64,000 nucleotides of DNA from Misgurnus anguillicaudatus (Eukaryota > Chordata > Actinopteri > Cypriniformes > Cobitidae): NCBI RefSeq assembly GCF_027580225.2, contig NC_073346.2:12054001-12118000 (forward strand). The letters run 5' to 3'. Numbering within the stretch: position 1 is the first letter of the stretch; each line of letters starts with the position of its first letter. The notes beneath the pieces are model-generated. The model saw only the letters and a list, made by a program, of their open reading frames with translations, was not told the origin of the DNA and made no database searches. Shown piece by piece: positions 54,805 to 64,000 of the stretch. The position numbers were made by a program, and so were the translations under genes.

Positions 54805-57800
54805 GAGCCCCCCCCTGCGAGCGGCTCCCGAAGCGAGGTTGTGTGCAACGCCGGGGTCTACCACGAGGTCGATGGGCCGGCCTGTCTGGGTGATTTCGAT
54901 GGAACTCGACGGTGAGTGAAGGGTCAAGGATGTCTCTCGCCCTTACCCAAGAGCGCTCCTCTGGGCCGTACCCCTCCCAGTCGACCAAGTACTCAAGATA
55001 ACCTCCCCGGCGTCTAGAGTCGAGAAGGTCATGGACCTGATACGCTTCCTCGCCGCCAATCAGGAGGGGCGGTTGACCTGGCGGAGCGGCCACCTCCTCT
55101 CGCTCCCCTCTCGGACCACCAGCGGATTTCAGCAGGGAAACATGGAAAGCGGGAGATATAGGGTAAGTGGAAGGTAATGCCAATCGATATGAAACAGGAT
55201 TAATTTTTCTAATAATTTTGAATGGACCCACATACCTGGGACTGAGTTTCTTGCAAGGAAGTCGAAGGCGGATATCTCAAGTGGAGAGCCAGACCCATTG
55301 CCCAGGTTGGTAGTCAGGATAAGCTCTGCAGAGATGATCAGCTTGGAGTTTCTGCCTTCTGATAGCTCTTTGCAGATGGTAGTGTGCCTCGTTCCATGTC
55401 TCCTCGCTTCTGTGGAACCAATCATCGACAGCAGGTAGTTCCGAGGGTTCGCCCGTCCATGGGAAGAGAGGAGGTTGGTATCCGAGGATACATTTAAAGG
55501 GAGTGACACCGGTGGCTGGCTTTATGAGGGAGTTTTGAGCGTACTCTGCCCACATCAGGTAACGACTGCAATCCGCCTGGTTCTGATGACAGTAGGAACG
55601 TAGGAAGCGAGTGATTTCTTGGTTGAGACGCTCTGTCTGACTGTTAGCCTGTGGATGGTACCCAGAAGTGAGGCTGATGTTTATATTGAGGAGTTTAAAG
55701 AAGGCTGACCATACGCGTGATGTAAATTGGGGACCTCTGTCAGATACAATGTCTTCAGGCAGACCGTAGAATCTGAACACGTAGTTACACAGGGTTTCCG
55801 CTGCTTCAAAGGCTGTAGGTAGCTTAGGTAGGGGAATGAGGCGACAGGCTTTAGAAAAACGGTCGACGACCCTGAGAATTACTGTGTTGTTGTTGGAGAC
55901 AGGCAGATCGGTAACAAAGTCTATGGCAATGTGGGACCAGGGCCGTTGTGGAATGGGCAGAGGTTGTAAGAGGCCAGCAGGGAGTAGGTGAGAGGCTTTC
56001 GTGATGTTACATACGGAGCAATTTCTGACAGATGTGGTGATCTCGCCTGACATGGAAGGCCACCAAAACTTGTTCTGAACAAGGTTGATTGTAGCAGTAA
56101 TGCCTGGATGCCCGGAGCTGGGGAATGCATGAATGTGGGTGAGTAATCTGGAACGAAGGTCCTCTGGTACGAAAGTCTTGTTGGGTGGACAGCCATCAGG
56201 AGGAGGAGAGAGCGTGTTAGCCTGGTCGATTTCAGTCATAAGATCCCACTGAACTGGAGCCATGATAATGGTGTCTGGTAGGATAGATTCATCAGAGGAT
56301 CGTGCGCTGGAGTCTGGGTACAAGCGTGAGAGAGCGTCAGCTTTAGTATTCTTCGTACCTGGGCGATAAGTCACAGTGAAATTGAATCGGGTGAAGAACA
56401 TGGCCCATCGTGCCTGTCAGTGATTAATACGCTTGGCTGAACGAAGATATTCCAAGTTTCTGTGGTCGGTTAGGACGGTGAATGGATGCTGCAAACCCTC
56501 CAGCCAATGGCGCCATTCCTCGAATGCTGATTTCATCGCGAGGAGTTCGCGGTTGCCCACATCATAATTTCGTTCAGTGGAGTTAAGCTTACGGGAAAAG
56601 TAGGCGCATGGGTACATCTTTTGGGCAGGACCCTGTCGTTGTGACAGTACAGCCCCAGTCCGGTGTTAGAGGCATCCACCTCGACTAGAAAGGGTACAGC
56701 AGGGTCAGGGTGATGAAGAATGGGTGCCGTGGAGAAGCATACCTTGAGCCGTTGGAAAGCGGTGACTGCCTCGGGAGACCAGGTGAGACGAGCGGGAGCC
56801 TTCTTAGTTATGGCTGTTAAAGGTGCTGCAGTAATGCTGAAGTTCCGAATGAATCGTCGATAGAAGTTGGCGAATCCTAGGAAGCGTTGGAGTTCTTTAA
56901 TGGTAGTGGGTTGTGGCCAGTTGATTACAGCTTGCACTTTAGACTCATCCATAGCGACCCCTTCGGCTGAAATGATGTAGCCCAGAAAGGATGTTGAGGT
57001 GCTATGGAACTCACATTTTTCGACTTTGGCATAGAGTTTGAACTGGATTAAACGTTTCAACACTGCACGTACATGCTAGATGTGTTCTTCGAGTGATTCT
57101 GAATGTATGAGGATGTCATCGATGTATACTATCACTCAGCGATCGAGCATATCCCGGAAGACATCATTAATGAAGGACTGGAACACAGACGAACTGACAG
57201 AAAGGCCGAAGGGCATCACCAAATATTTATAGTGACCAGACTGGGTAGAGAAGGCGGTCTTCCACTCATCACCCTCCCTGATGCGGATGAGATTGTAAGC
57301 GCTGCGAAGATCCAGCTTGGTGAAGAACCTGGCTTCTCGGAGTTGTTCCAAGGCTGACGGGACCAGAGGTAGGGGGTAGCGAAATTTGACAATCACTTCG
57401 TTCAGGGCACGGTAGTCAATGCAGGGTCGTAGACTCCCTTTTATTTTCTTAACAAAGAAGAACCATGATGAAGCGGGTGAAACTGAGTGACGGATGAAGC
57501 CCTTGGCCAGTTCTTCGTTTATGTATTTCTTCATGGTTTCAGATTCGGGTTGAGAGAGAGGGAAAATCCTGCCTTTAGGGGGCGTAGCATTAGGTAGCAA
57601 CTCGATGCTACAGTCACTGGGGCGATGAGGTGGTAATTCTGATGCCCTTTCTTTGCTGAACGCCTCCGCGAGATCCGAATAAACCTCTGGTAACCCGGGG
57701 ATTCTGGGAGATTCAGGTGTGGGAATGGTGGTGTTGAGCTGGAGAGATGATTGAGCAGTGATGCAGTGTGAATTACATGATGTGTCCCAGCCAGTGATGC

Positions 57801-57887
57801 GACTCTCTTTCCACGAGATTACGGGGTTGTGTTGCTGTAGCCAAGGTAGTCTCAGAATGAGTGGGTGATGAGGGGAAGTAATGACAT
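54797..57887 (-). pseudogene. Pol of a chromodomain-bearing Ty3/gypsy element, broken
   Basis: In element order: the end of the protease region (57887-57760; [13 protein letters not shown]), RT ([35 protein letters not shown]), then a TGA at 57138-57136 just before the YIDD box (57129-57112), a TAG at 57078-57076, the RT/RNase H part (57063-56533; [18 protein letters not shown]-like block), a frameshift to 56617-56417, integrase 56401-55277 (H-H-C-C, DYFS-type core as [28 protein letters not shown]), and a C-terminal frame 55231-54797 with a chromodomain ([34 protein letters not shown]). The chromodomain, which in such elements binds histone marks to direct insertion, places it among chromoviruses. 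At least two stops and several frameshifts make it inactive. It is cut at 57887 by the DIRS element. Confidence 0.9.
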
Positions 57888-58290
57888 GAAACGTCTCGGT
57901 TACGTATGTAACCCTCGTTCCCTGAGGGAAGGGAACGGAGACGTCACGTCGTGACCGACGAATTGGGAACCGCTTCGCGGGTGACCTATCTACTTCGAGA
58001 ACTATCAAAAACGCCAATGAACTTGGCATGCAGGTATTTGCATAATGCCGGCGCCGCCCCGCCAGGTGCGTATATAAGGCACAGGTGCATAATACCAAAT
58101 CAGCTATATTATTGCTGAGAAGCCGAGCAACAGTGCCCGGCCTGAACAGCAATGGAACAGCAAACTGTGGCGACGGGACGTGACGTCTCCGTTCCCTTCC
58201 CTCAGGGAACGAGGGTTACATACGTAACCGAGACGTTCCCTTTCAGTCGGTCACTACGACGTCACGTCGTGACCGACGAATTGGGAATCC
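57888..58290. repeat. DIRS terminal region with inverted ~65-bp blocks and a TATA word
   Basis: The block AAACGTCTCGGTTACGTATG, TAACCCTCGTTCCCTGAGGG, AAGGGAACGGAGACGTCACG at 57890-57950 is mirrored at 58184-58237. A ~30-bp segment (GACGTCACGTCGTGACCGAC, GAATTGGGAA) is also directly repeated at 57942 and 58259. Between them lies GCGTATATAAGGC (about 58069), a TATA-like site on the plus strand. Inverted termini and an internal complementary region are the expected DIRS architecture. Confidence 0.65.
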
Positions 58291-58872
58291 CTACCAAAAC
58301 GCCACTGCAGCTGAACCCTTCCAGTGCCTGCAAAAGCCCTCCGCCCTCCACATAAGGGGCGGAACCTAAGGCGAAATGCAGAAGGCCGGTCACTACCTGT
58401 TCCTTAACCCACGATAGTGAAGCAGCGAACTGGGAGAAGCGTCTAAACTGAGCGGAGCTAGAACACTGCGGAAGCCATCCCCTAAGAAGGTTAAATGGAT
58501 GACATAAAAATATATGAAACAACCGACAGGTTGCTCAAATAAGTCTCTGAACAATACATGGTATGTTGAGAGATGCAGAGCAGGCTCTGCTAAGGAAAAA
58601 CGTGGAGGATTAAAACCCCACGGACTATACACACAAATGAACCCCACGTAGGGGACAAATGTGGATGCCTAGCCTACACAGGTTTACAGAGAATACATCA
58701 GTGATAGGTTGACAGCGGATGCTCCGCAACACCAGCTATCAGGGCGGTGGAGGAGAGGCAAAAACAGTTTTTTAGACGTTTTTGCCCCGATGGCCTTCCA
58801 TAATGGTGCAAATGTGCAGCACCAAAATAGAGGCTCCAAGCCGACACACGAGCCGACCCTCGGCATTCTTAA
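58291..58872 (-). other. DIRS 3' untranslated region, no coding seen
   Basis: Lies between the recombinase stop (58873) and the terminal repeat block; no domain or further repeat was recognised. Confidence 0.5.
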
Positions 58873-59871
58873 CTAGTTAGTAGAAAGAACCCGAGTGGAA
58901 ACCGGTTCGACACGAACACTATAGAATCTTGTGAACGTATTAGGTGTCGCCCAGCCTGCAGCTCTACAAATATCTGTTAGCGAGGAACCGCGAGCCAGTG
59001 CCCAAGATGATGCCACACTGCGAGTAGAGTGGGCACGTAAATTAAATGGACAAGGCACATTCTGCTTTTGATATGCAAGGGCTATAGTATCCACAATCCA
59101 ATGGGACATCCTCTGCTTGGTGACAGCTTTTCCTTTCTGCTGACCACCGTAACAAACAAAGAGCTGATCTGAGGTCCTAAAACTTTGCGTCCTGTCTATA
59201 TACACACGTAGTGCACGAACAGGACATAACAAAGCCATGGCTGGTTCTGCCTCCTCCAAAGGCAGTGCTTGGAGATTCACCACTTGATCTCTAAAAGGAG
59301 TGGTGGGAACTTTGGGCCCAAAGCCCGGCCGGGGTCTCAGTGTTACGCTGGATGCAGCCGGCCCGAACAGAAGGCACGATTAATAGACCCAAAATGCATG
59401 AATATCCCCAATACTCTTAAAAGAATCCAAAGCAAGGAGAATTAAAGTTTTCATTGTAAGAAACTTAACACTCACACTATGCAGAGGCTCGAATGGGGCT
59501 TCCTGGAGTGATTTCAGCACCAAGGACAGGTCCCAAGGAGGAATAGAGGGGGGACGCGAAGGATTCAGTCTTCGAGCGCCTCTGAGAAATCTAATGACTA
59601 GGTCGTGCTGACCCACTGTTCTACCGTTTACGGGTGAATGGTGAGCTGATATCGCAGCGATATCGACTTTAATAGTGGATGGTGACAGCCTATTCTCCAA
59701 GCGACGCTGGAGATATAAAAGCACAACACTAATCGGGCATTCTCGGGGGTTTTCACTTCGGGAAGAACACCAGTCGACAAACAGGTTCCATTTAAGCGCG
59801 TAAGCCTGTCTCGTAGACGGCGCTCGCGCAGCAGCAATAGTGTTAGACACCTCTTGCGGTAAATCACTCAT
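58873..59871 (-). pseudogene. DIRS tyrosine recombinase, one in-frame stop
   Basis: The ATG at 59871-59869 overlaps the TGA of the RT frame (ATGA). The first part (to 59383) has the SAM-like N-terminal region (ARAPSTRQAYALKWNLFVDW, LYLQRRLENRLSPSTI) and the start of the catalytic domain (LTMKTLILLALDSFKSIGDI). A TAA at 59382-59380 interrupts it. The same frame then continues to 58873 with LCPVRALRVYIDRTQSF, RAHSTRSVASSWAL (H-x-x-R box), GWATPNTFTRFYSV (catalytic Tyr region). Without the stop the length, about 332 codons, is normal for DIRS recombinases. The enzyme would integrate the circular DNA copy. The stop makes this copy probably non-functional. Confidence 0.88.
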
Positions 59872-62561
59872 ATCCTCCGTGCCCCGTCCAGAGACCACAC
59901 ATGGAGGTTCCACAGGTCGGGGCGCGGGTGCCATAATGTGCCCTCTTGTTGAGAAAGAAGGTCCTTCCTCAGGGGAATCTTCCACGGAGGGGCTGTCGCG
60001 AGGAGAGAGAGTTCTGGAAACCAGCTCCTGGTTGTCCAATACGGTGCCACCAACAGCACGCTCTCCTCGTCCTCCCGGATTTTGCATAAGGTTTGCGCAA
60101 TGAGGCTCACCGGAGGGAACGCGTATTTGCGCATGTTTCGCGGCCAGCTGTGTGCCAATGCATCCACGCCGAGCGAGTCGTCGGCTAGTGAATAGAACAG
60201 GCGACAATGGGTCGTCTCTGGGGAAGCAAACAGATCTATCTGCGCTTTGCCGAAACGTCTCCAAATTTGCTGAACCGCAATGGGGTGGAGTCGCCATTCG
60301 CCGGGACGCGCAGCCCGAGAGAGCGCATCCGCCTCTACATTGAGCGTGCCCGGGATGTAAATGGCACGAAGAGACCTCAAATTCTTCTGACTCCAAGTGA
60401 GGAGGTGACGGGCGAGATGCGACAGGTGATGCGAGCGTAAACCGCCTTGACGATTGATGTACGCCACGGTCGCAGTGTTGTCTGTACGAACTAATACATC
60501 TTTGCCCCGTAACTCGTTGCTGAAACGGACGAGCGCAAGATATACAGCCCACATTTCCCGGCAGTTTATGTGCCAATGCAGCTGGGGTGTCGTCCAGACC
60601 CCCGAAGCCGCAAGCCCATCGTACGTGGCCCCCCACCCCGTGTCTGACGCATCTGTGCATACTATCGCGTGCCTGGAGACCTGTCTCAGAGGCACACCGG
60701 CTCGGAGAAACGCACGGTCTGACCACGGAGTGAAAGTGCGACGACACGCAGGTGTAATGATAACACGGTGAATGCCGCGCAACCACGCTCTCCTCGGGAC
60801 TCGATCGTGAAGCCAACGCTGAAGCGGTCGCATATGAAGCAGTCCGAGCGGAGTTACAGCTGCGGCTGCTGCCATATGCCCCAAAAGCTTCTGAAATTGT
60901 TTCAGCGGGACCGCGCTCTTGCTCTTGAATGTATTCAGGCAAGTCAGAATCGACTGTACACGCGCTTCTGTTAGACGAGCTGTCAAATCGATCGAGTCCA
61001 GTTCCATACCGAGAAAAGAGATTCTCTGCACGGGGCAAAGCTTGCTCTTTTCCCAGTTGACCCGAAGACCCAAACGAGCGAGGTGTTTTAAAGTTAAATC
61101 TCTGTGATCGCACAGCGTCTGACGTGTTCGAGCTATTATTAGCCAATCGTCCAGATACGCGAGAATGCGCACACCTCTCTCTCTCAGGGGTTGTAAAGCC
61201 CCCTCCACTACTTTGGTGAATACACGGGGCGACAGAGAGAGCCCGAATGGGAGGACTTTGTACTGGTATGCTCGCCCCTCGAACGCAAAGCGGAGAAACG
61301 GCCTGTGTCGGGGGAGAATCGATACGTGAAAGTACGCGTCCTTCAGGTCGATAGATGCGAACCAATCGTTTGGACGAATGCATGGAAATATGCGTTTGGG
61401 CGTCAGCATTTTGAACGGCATTCTGTGAAGTGCACGGTTCAGCGAACGCAGGTCCAGGATCGGTCGCAAGCCGCCGCTTTTCTTGGGTACAATAAAGTAA
61501 GGGCTGTAAAACCCCGACCTCATCTCGGCTGGAGGGACCGGCTGAATCGCGTCTTTCGCCAATAAGACAGCGATCTCCGCACGGAGGACGTGCGCATCGG
61601 CAGCTCTCACCGTAGTGAAACGAACGCCGGAGAATTTGGGGGGACGCCGGGCAAATTGGATCGCATAGCCGAGACGAATCGTGCGTAAAAGCCAACGCGA
61701 CGGGCTGGGAAGCTGTTCCCACGCCCCCAGATACCGTGCGAGAGGGACTAAAGGCACGATCGGTGTACCCGCGGCGGGCGCAACGGAGGTGATCGCCGGT
61801 GTGTGCGTAACGGCCGCACCGACAGCAGTGTTGTGTGTGATAACACTCACCTGAGTCCGTTGCTGGGTGGTTGAGTAAGGGAGGCTCTGCTGAAGACACC
61901 TCACACCACTCGATGCACCCTCTGGCGAAGGAGGAGGGAGACGATGGGTTATGAGCCCGTAGCTGTCTCCTACCGGCTGAGAGCGCGGTGGGGTTATGAG
62001 CCCGTGCGTCGCTCTCGTTCTCCTCTGATGAGTCGGAGAACGAGGGGGGGTTATGAGCCCTCTCGTATCTCCGGAGCTCATCTGAAGACCTAGAGATGGA
62101 AGTGGAATTCGCTCTTTTTGTGGATTTGTGGGTGCCGACTGAAAAGTCGGCGGAACAGAAAAATGAAACAAAAGATTCCCCAACCGGCCCTCCTCCGGTG
62201 GGGGGAGTGGTGCCTTCACCATCTCCCGAAGAGCGATCCCCTCCATCTCTAGGTCGCCCGTCTCAGGGCCGCTTTGATCTTCTTTTACCACCCTTTGCCG
62301 CGGGCTGAGCGGGCGGGGCGGGCTGCTGACGACCGGTTCCGCGCTTCTTAGAAGAGCCCCGGGGAGGAACGGGGGCGGCCGCCGCAGGACGCCCTCGGCG
62401 AGGAGCAGGCTGAGGCGCCGACGTGGATGGGGCAGGCGCAGGACGCTTCCGACGTGGCATGATCTGAGCGATGGCCTCAGTCTGCTTCTTGGCCGCGGAG
62501 AATTGCTGGGCAAACTCCTCGACCGTCTCGCCGAACAGGCCGGTCTGGGAAACCGGAGCAT
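59868..62561 (-). CDS. DIRS reverse transcriptase / RNase H / DNA-methylase-like protein
   Basis: An open frame of up to 897 codons. The first ~100 codons overlap gag and may not be translated; the true start is uncertain. RT: YFIVPKKSGGLRPILDLRSL, WFASIDLKDAYFHVSI, YKVLPFGLSLSPRVFTK and the catalytic YLDDWLII. RNase H: IVCTDASDTGWGATYDG, NCREMWAVYLAL, RTDNTATVAYINRQGG and NVEADALSR. The C-terminal region (FGKAQIDLFASPETTHC, LGVDALAHSWP, YAFPPVSLIAQTL) is the methylase-like domain typical of DIRS elements. It ends RRI-TGA, the TGA shared with the next start. No internal stop or frameshift was seen. Confidence 0.9.
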   Translation of the reverse strand: MLRFPRPACSARRSRSLPSNSPRPRSRLRPSLRSCHVGSVLRLPHPRRRLSLLLAEGVLRRPPPFLPGALLRSAEPVVSSPPRPLSPRQRVVKEDQSGPETGDLEMEGIALREMVKAPLPPPEEGRLGNLLFHFSVPPTFQSAPTNPQKERIPLPSLGLQMSSGDTRGLITPPRSPTHQRRTRATHGLITPPRSQPVGDSYGLITHRLPPPSPEGASSGVRCLQQSLPYSTTQQRTQVSVITHNTAVGAAVTHTPAITSVAPAAGTPIVPLVPLARYLGAWEQLPSPSRWLLRTIRLGYAIQFARRPPKFSGVRFTTVRAADAHVLRAEIAVLLAKDAIQPVPPAEMRSGFYSPYFIVPKKSGGLRPILDLRSLNRALHRMPFKMLTPKRIFPCIRPNDWFASIDLKDAYFHVSILPRHRPFLRFAFEGRAYQYKVLPFGLSLSPRVFTKVVEGALQPLRERGVRILAYLDDWLIIARTRQTLCDHRDLTLKHLARLGLRVNWEKSKLCPVQRISFLGMELDSIDLTARLTEARVQSILTCLNTFKSKSAVPLKQFQKLLGHMAAAAAVTPLGLLHMRPLQRWLHDRVPRRAWLRGIHRVIITPACRRTFTPWSDRAFLRAGVPLRQVSRHAIVCTDASDTGWGATYDGLAASGVWTTPQLHWHINCREMWAVYLALVRFSNELRGKDVLVRTDNTATVAYINRQGGLRSHHLSHLARHLLTWSQKNLRSLRAIYIPGTLNVEADALSRAARPGEWRLHPIAVQQIWRRFGKAQIDLFASPETTHCRLFYSLADDSLGVDALAHSWPRNMRKYAFPPVSLIAQTLCKIREDEESVLLVAPYWTTRSWFPELSLLATAPPWKIPLRKDLLSQQEGTLWHPRPDLWNLHVWSLDGARRI

Positions 62562-63711
62562 TCAGGAGCCGGGTTTTATCAGCGTCCTTCATGTCCGCCA
62601 GACACAGCCAGAGATGGCGTTCCTGGACTACCAGGGTAGACATCGCACGCCCGACGGCGCGTGCGGTGACCTTGGTCGCACGAAGCGCCAGATCAGTAGC
62701 CGCACGTAGTTCCGAGAACTCCGCCGAGTCGTGACCTCCCGCGTGCAGATCCCTCAGAGCCTTAGCCTGATGGACCTGCAGCAATGCCATGGCATGCAGG
62801 GCAGAGGCTGCCTCCCCACAAGCCTTGTAAGCAGCACCGGACAGCGCCGAAGACTGCTTACAGGCCCGTGAGGGGAGAGTAGGCTGGTCCCGCCAGGAGG
62901 AAGCGACACCGGCCGGACACAACTGCATCGCGACCGGGCGCTCCACTGACGGGATACCAGTGTACCCCTTGGCATCTCCACCCTCGAGAGAGGTGAGAGG
63001 TGAAGGCTGATACGGCCGGTTCCGGGCGGAAAACGGGGTTTTCCACGACCGCGTCAGCTCTTCATGCACCTCGGGGAAGAAAGGCACCGGGGGCGAGGAC
63101 TGAGAAGCCCTGGCACCCCCGAAGAACCAATCATCGAGGCGGGACGGTTCAGGTGGGGGAGGTTTAGTCCACTCCAAGCCGACCGCCTCCGCCGCCCGAG
63201 CGAGCATGGCTGCCATCTCAGGGTCGAACGCAGAAGCCGCAACCTGGCCCGAAGGCGGGAGCGGATCCGGATCGACGTCTGAGGCTGACAACCCCCCCTC
63301 CGACGTTACGGTGGATATCGCGTCAGGTGGAGGCTCGACAGAGCGCGAGGACACCGTAGAACACGGGCCACTCGTCTCCATCGGGACCTCCGCTGGCAAC
63401 GGATCAGGGCGCTGGGAGCTACTGGACGAACCAGCAGACCGACCCAGCACCGTTATACGGAGGTCATCCTTCGCAAGTCTGGTAGCTGCGCCCTTAGCAG
63501 CACCAGACTGGGAAGGCGGGGGCCGTTGCCGGAGGAACGACACCCGTCTCCGCAAATCCGCCATAGTCATACCCTCACAGATGGGGCATGAGCTATCACG
63601 CAACGCTGCCTCTGCGTGCTGGAGCCCCAGACACGAAAGACAACGCTTGTGGCCATCCTGGGGGGCGATAAACACACCGCATCCAGAAACGGAACACGGA
63701 CGGAAATCCAT
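62263..63711 (-). CDS. DIRS Gag-like protein
   Basis: 482 codons from ATG 63711-63709 to TGA. The N-terminus is Cys-rich (MDFRPCSVSGCGVF, CLSCLGLQHAEAAL, SSCPICEGM), a form recurring in fish DIRS ORF1 proteins. The middle is Ser/Pro-rich and acidic. An alpha-helical Ala-rich segment follows (AASALHAMALLQVHQAKALR), and the tail is very basic (RRKRPAPAPS, KKRGTGRQQ, KGGKRRSKRP), suited to RNA binding. It overlaps the next frame by about 300 bp. It presumably packages the element RNA; no enzymatic motif is seen. Intact. Confidence 0.85.
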   Translation of the reverse strand: MDFRPCSVSGCGVFIAPQDGHKRCLSCLGLQHAEAALRDSSCPICEGMTMADLRRRVSFLRQRPPPSQSGAAKGAATRLAKDDLRITVLGRSAGSSSSSQRPDPLPAEVPMETSGPCSTVSSRSVEPPPDAISTVTSEGGLSASDVDPDPLPPSGQVAASAFDPEMAAMLARAAEAVGLEWTKPPPPEPSRLDDWFFGGARASQSSPPVPFFPEVHEELTRSWKTPFSARNRPYQPSPLTSLEGGDAKGYTGIPSVERPVAMQLCPAGVASSWRDQPTLPSRACKQSSALSGAAYKACGEAASALHAMALLQVHQAKALRDLHAGGHDSAEFSELRAATDLALRATKVTARAVGRAMSTLVVQERHLWLCLADMKDADKTRLLNAPVSQTGLFGETVEEFAQQFSAAKKQTEAIAQIMPRRKRPAPAPSTSAPQPAPRRGRPAAAAPVPPRGSSKKRGTGRQQPAPPAQPAAKGGKRRSKRP

Positions 63712-64000
63712 CTTTAAAAAGACGACCCCGACCGTGACACGAATGAGTGGCTGTCTTTAAAAAGACACAAAGCTCAAACGTGCTGCTCTTTCAGGGAAAT
63801 CACTCTTTTGTGCGAGCTGGTGAAACACACAGGGAGAGGCAAACGCACTCACTCGAACTGAAGTCCTAAATTAAGAGACAGAGAGAGAGAGAAAGGGTGG
63901 AAAAAAACACTGCGAGCCTCCGCTGAGGTGTCGTTGCCCAACCAACTTCAGCAAGCTGAGACTTTTCTTCCCAGAACAGGATCTACGAAGATCAGATTTG
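63712..64000 (-). other. DIRS 5' leader, cut by the window edge
   Basis: Contains the word TCTTTAAAAAGAC twice (about 63711 and 63749), an AGAGAGAGAG run (63882-63892) and no reading frame. The 5' terminal repeat is expected beyond 64000. Confidence 0.5.

Larger units (their letters stand above)
57888..64000 (-). mobile_element. DIRS-type tyrosine-recombinase retrotransposon (right end outside window)
   Basis: Minus-strand order: gag (63711-62263), RT/RNase H/methylase-like (62561-59868), tyrosine recombinase (59871-58873), then about 1 kb of terminal sequence to 57888. This gene set, and a recombinase instead of an integrase, defines DIRS elements, which move through a circular DNA and leave no target duplication. 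The gag start region continues to the window edge, so the 5' terminal repeat is not seen. It sits inside the chromovirus pol. Confidence 0.9.

Noticed and set aside
57136..58152. A 338-codon continuous protein
   Set aside because: It fuses DIRS terminal sequence (upstream of 57887) with chromovirus protease/RT sequence; the junction is an insertion boundary, not a gene fusion.
59380..61899. 839-codon open frame opposite in phase to the DIRS RT
   Set aside because: Only its last 163 codons (from 59871) carry the recombinase; the upstream part overlaps RT in another frame and has no recognisable domain.
1..64000. tRNA, rRNA, CRISPR or phage-like defence system
   Set aside because: No cloverleaf with A/B boxes, no rRNA core sequence and no regularly spaced repeat-spacer array were seen; the only regular array is the LTR minisatellite.

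Overview
The window looks like nuclear DNA of a teleost fish, most likely a cyprinid. The reasons are intron-containing vertebrate genes with AT-rich introns, a two-exon chemokine receptor, and a mix of hAT, piggyBac, Harbinger, L2/RTE LINE, Ty3/gypsy and DIRS elements, many with intact target-site duplications (TSDs). No bacterial or organellar features are seen.

Host genes are few. Positions 75-6257 (+) hold the last nine exons I can resolve of a TRIO-family Rho GEF/kinase (SH3, Ig and Ser/Thr kinase domains; no FN3 domain between Ig and kinase, which favours trio over kalirin). Positions 25962-29323 (-) hold a CC-type chemokine receptor with a 26-nt first coding exon and a large second exon. 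Its only intron (27028-29297) is almost entirely a four-level nest of transposons. A GC-rich orphan exon at 8377-8480 (+), followed by 3'UTR-like sequence, may end an unidentified gene.

Positions 6.3-39 kb are otherwise intergenic and full of short non-autonomous DNA transposons. Exact ends and TSDs can be read for several: hAT copies at 3915, 4866, 15125, 23456 and 30572; TTAA-flanked piggyBac-like copies at 20214, 27641 and 37952; and elements with 3-bp TSDs at 23861, 27145 and 27356. LINE remnants lie at 17262, 18121, 21556, 22900 and 52784. A pair of ~400-bp inverted repeats (32190-32603 and 35484-35925) encloses about 2.9 kb with an unidentified short reading frame.

From 39 kb to the end the window is almost all retrotransposon. 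A 3.2-kb Ty3/gypsy copy (39170-42358, +) has flush LTRs and a 5-bp TSD but has lost protease and reverse transcriptase. A 9.2-kb Ty3/gypsy element (42685-51859, -) has intact gag and pol, a canonical -1 slippery heptamer at the gag stop, and near-identical LTRs of about 2 kb that each carry a ~99-bp minisatellite; it sits inside an older MITE. A decayed chromodomain-bearing gypsy element (54360-57887, -) is broken by a DIRS-type tyrosine-recombinase retrotransposon (57888 to beyond 64000, -) with gag, RT/RNase H/methylase-like and recombinase frames, the last two joined by an ATGA stop-start overlap.

No tRNA, rRNA, CRISPR array or bacterial-type operon was seen. Family calls rest on motifs and conserved order read by eye; no database search was run.
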